Below the pieces are notes generated by a model. That model was given only the letters and a program-made list of their open reading frames with translations, was not told the origin of the DNA and did not search any database. From Glacieibacterium sp038210595 (GTDB lineage: Bacteria; Pseudomonadota; Alphaproteobacteria; Sphingomonadales; Sphingomonadaceae): a stretch of 14,245 nt of DNA. The first letter of the stretch is position 1. The number at the start of each line of letters is the position of its first letter. Below, piece after piece: positions 13,714 to 14,245 of the stretch. The translations under genes were made by a program, and so were the position numbers. The DNA lies in contig JBBQWN010000048.1 in NCBI GenBank assembly GCA_038210595.1, positions 1 through 14,245 on the forward strand, given 5' to 3'.

Positions 13714-14245
13714 TTACCCCACCGCGGTGAAGCGGAAGCTCTCCGCCGCCAGTCCGGGTCCGAACGCGACGCCGAAGCCCTCGCTCGCCTTCGACACCGA
13801 CTTGCCGATCTCGCCCAGAATGCGGCTGAGCACAAACATGATCGTCGCCGAACTCATGTTGCCATAGTCGCGCAGCACCCCGCGCGACCAGTCGAGCTTG
13901 CCGGGCGCGAGGTCGAAGCCGGTCTCGACCGCATCGAGGATGGTACGCCCGCCACCGTGCACCGCCCACAGGTCATAGTCGGCGGGCCGCGTGCCGCGCA
14001 GCAGGCCCTCGCTGTCGTTGCGGTCGTTCTCGTACTTCAGCGCGCGCTGGATCTTGCCCGGCACTTCGCCCGACAGATGCATGTCGAAGCCCTGGTCGCC
14101 GATGCGCCAGGTGATCGCCTCGCCCGAATCCTCGATGGTCGCGGCACGAAAGTCGTTGAGCGCGATGCCGGTCTCGTCCGCCGTCACCAACGTCGCCGCG
14201 CAGCCGTCGCCGAACAGCAGCATGGAGAGCAGGCGTTCGAGGTCG
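13714..14245 (-). CDS. Type III polyketide synthase, C-terminal part
   Basis: The gene is cut by the right edge of the window, so only the last 176 codons are present; the frame is open to the edge (DLERLLS before MLLFGDG). This is the C-terminal half of a chalcone-synthase-fold enzyme, which condenses malonyl-CoA on a CoA-bound starter. LLFGDGCAATLV is the typical strand-loop of this half. The catalytic histidine is in WAVHGGGRTILDAVE and the catalytic asparagine in DYGNMSSAT; the cysteine would lie beyond the edge. The usual HPGG is HGGG here. Context (methyltransferase, flavoprotein) suggests alkylresorcinol, alkylpyrone or alkylquinone products. Its stop is 3 bases before the transporter ATG. 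Confidence 0.93.
   Translation of the reverse strand, partial: DLERLLSMLLFGDGCAATLVTADETGIALNDFRAATIEDSGEAITWRIGDQGFDMHLSGEVPGKIQRALKYENDRNDSEGLLRGTRPADYDLWAVHGGGRTILDAVETGFDLAPGKLDWSRGVLRDYGNMSSATIMFVLSRILGEIGKSVSKASEGFGVAFGPGLAAESFRFTAVG

Overview
The window is GC-rich chromosomal DNA (about 70 percent G+C outside the first 170 bases), most likely from a Sphingomonadales alphaproteobacterium. The evidence is the cmk - rpsA - ihfB order, the style of the S1 and IHF-beta proteins, and a type III polyketide synthase cluster of the kind common in sphingomonads. The species cannot be named from the sequence alone.

Left edge (1-1352). A 45 percent G+C stretch of about 170 bp abuts, and cuts off, the 3' end of a leftward yifB/comM-type AAA+ gene. 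The gene lacks roughly its last 100 codons and ends in a short foreign tail.

Rightward block (1448-6238). This holds a small two-helix membrane protein, a leftward Nudix hydrolase whose stop codon overlaps that of its neighbour, an MFS transporter divergent from the Nudix gene, an acyl-CoA synthetase, a 29-residue membrane peptide and a membrane-anchored protein of unknown function. The transporter and the synthetase are 56 bp apart and may be co-transcribed.

Leftward block (6261-14245). Read in the direction of transcription, from the right, it starts with a five-gene run: a type III polyketide synthase (cut by the window edge), a VIT/CCC1-type metal transporter, a class I methyltransferase, an FAD-dependent oxidoreductase and a secreted Sel1-repeat protein. 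Two of the junctions are ATGA overlaps and one is a 3-bp gap, so the first four genes are probably translationally coupled. The set polyketide synthase + methyltransferase + flavoprotein recalls bacterial phenolic-lipid / alkylquinone pathways such as the srs operon of Streptomyces; the product here is inferred. Next come a 119-residue membrane protein, a perfect 32-bp inverted repeat of REP-like hairpins, then cmk, rpsA, ihfB and tRNA-Leu(TAA).

Most notable structure: the Sel1-repeat gene is bracketed by a 28-bp direct repeat (27 of 28 identical). One copy is the very end of the oxidoreductase gene; the other lies beyond the Sel1 gene and still encodes a copy of that protein's C-terminus followed by a stop. 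This looks like a scar of gene insertion or segmental duplication. No CRISPR array, complete insertion sequence, integrase or defence system was found.
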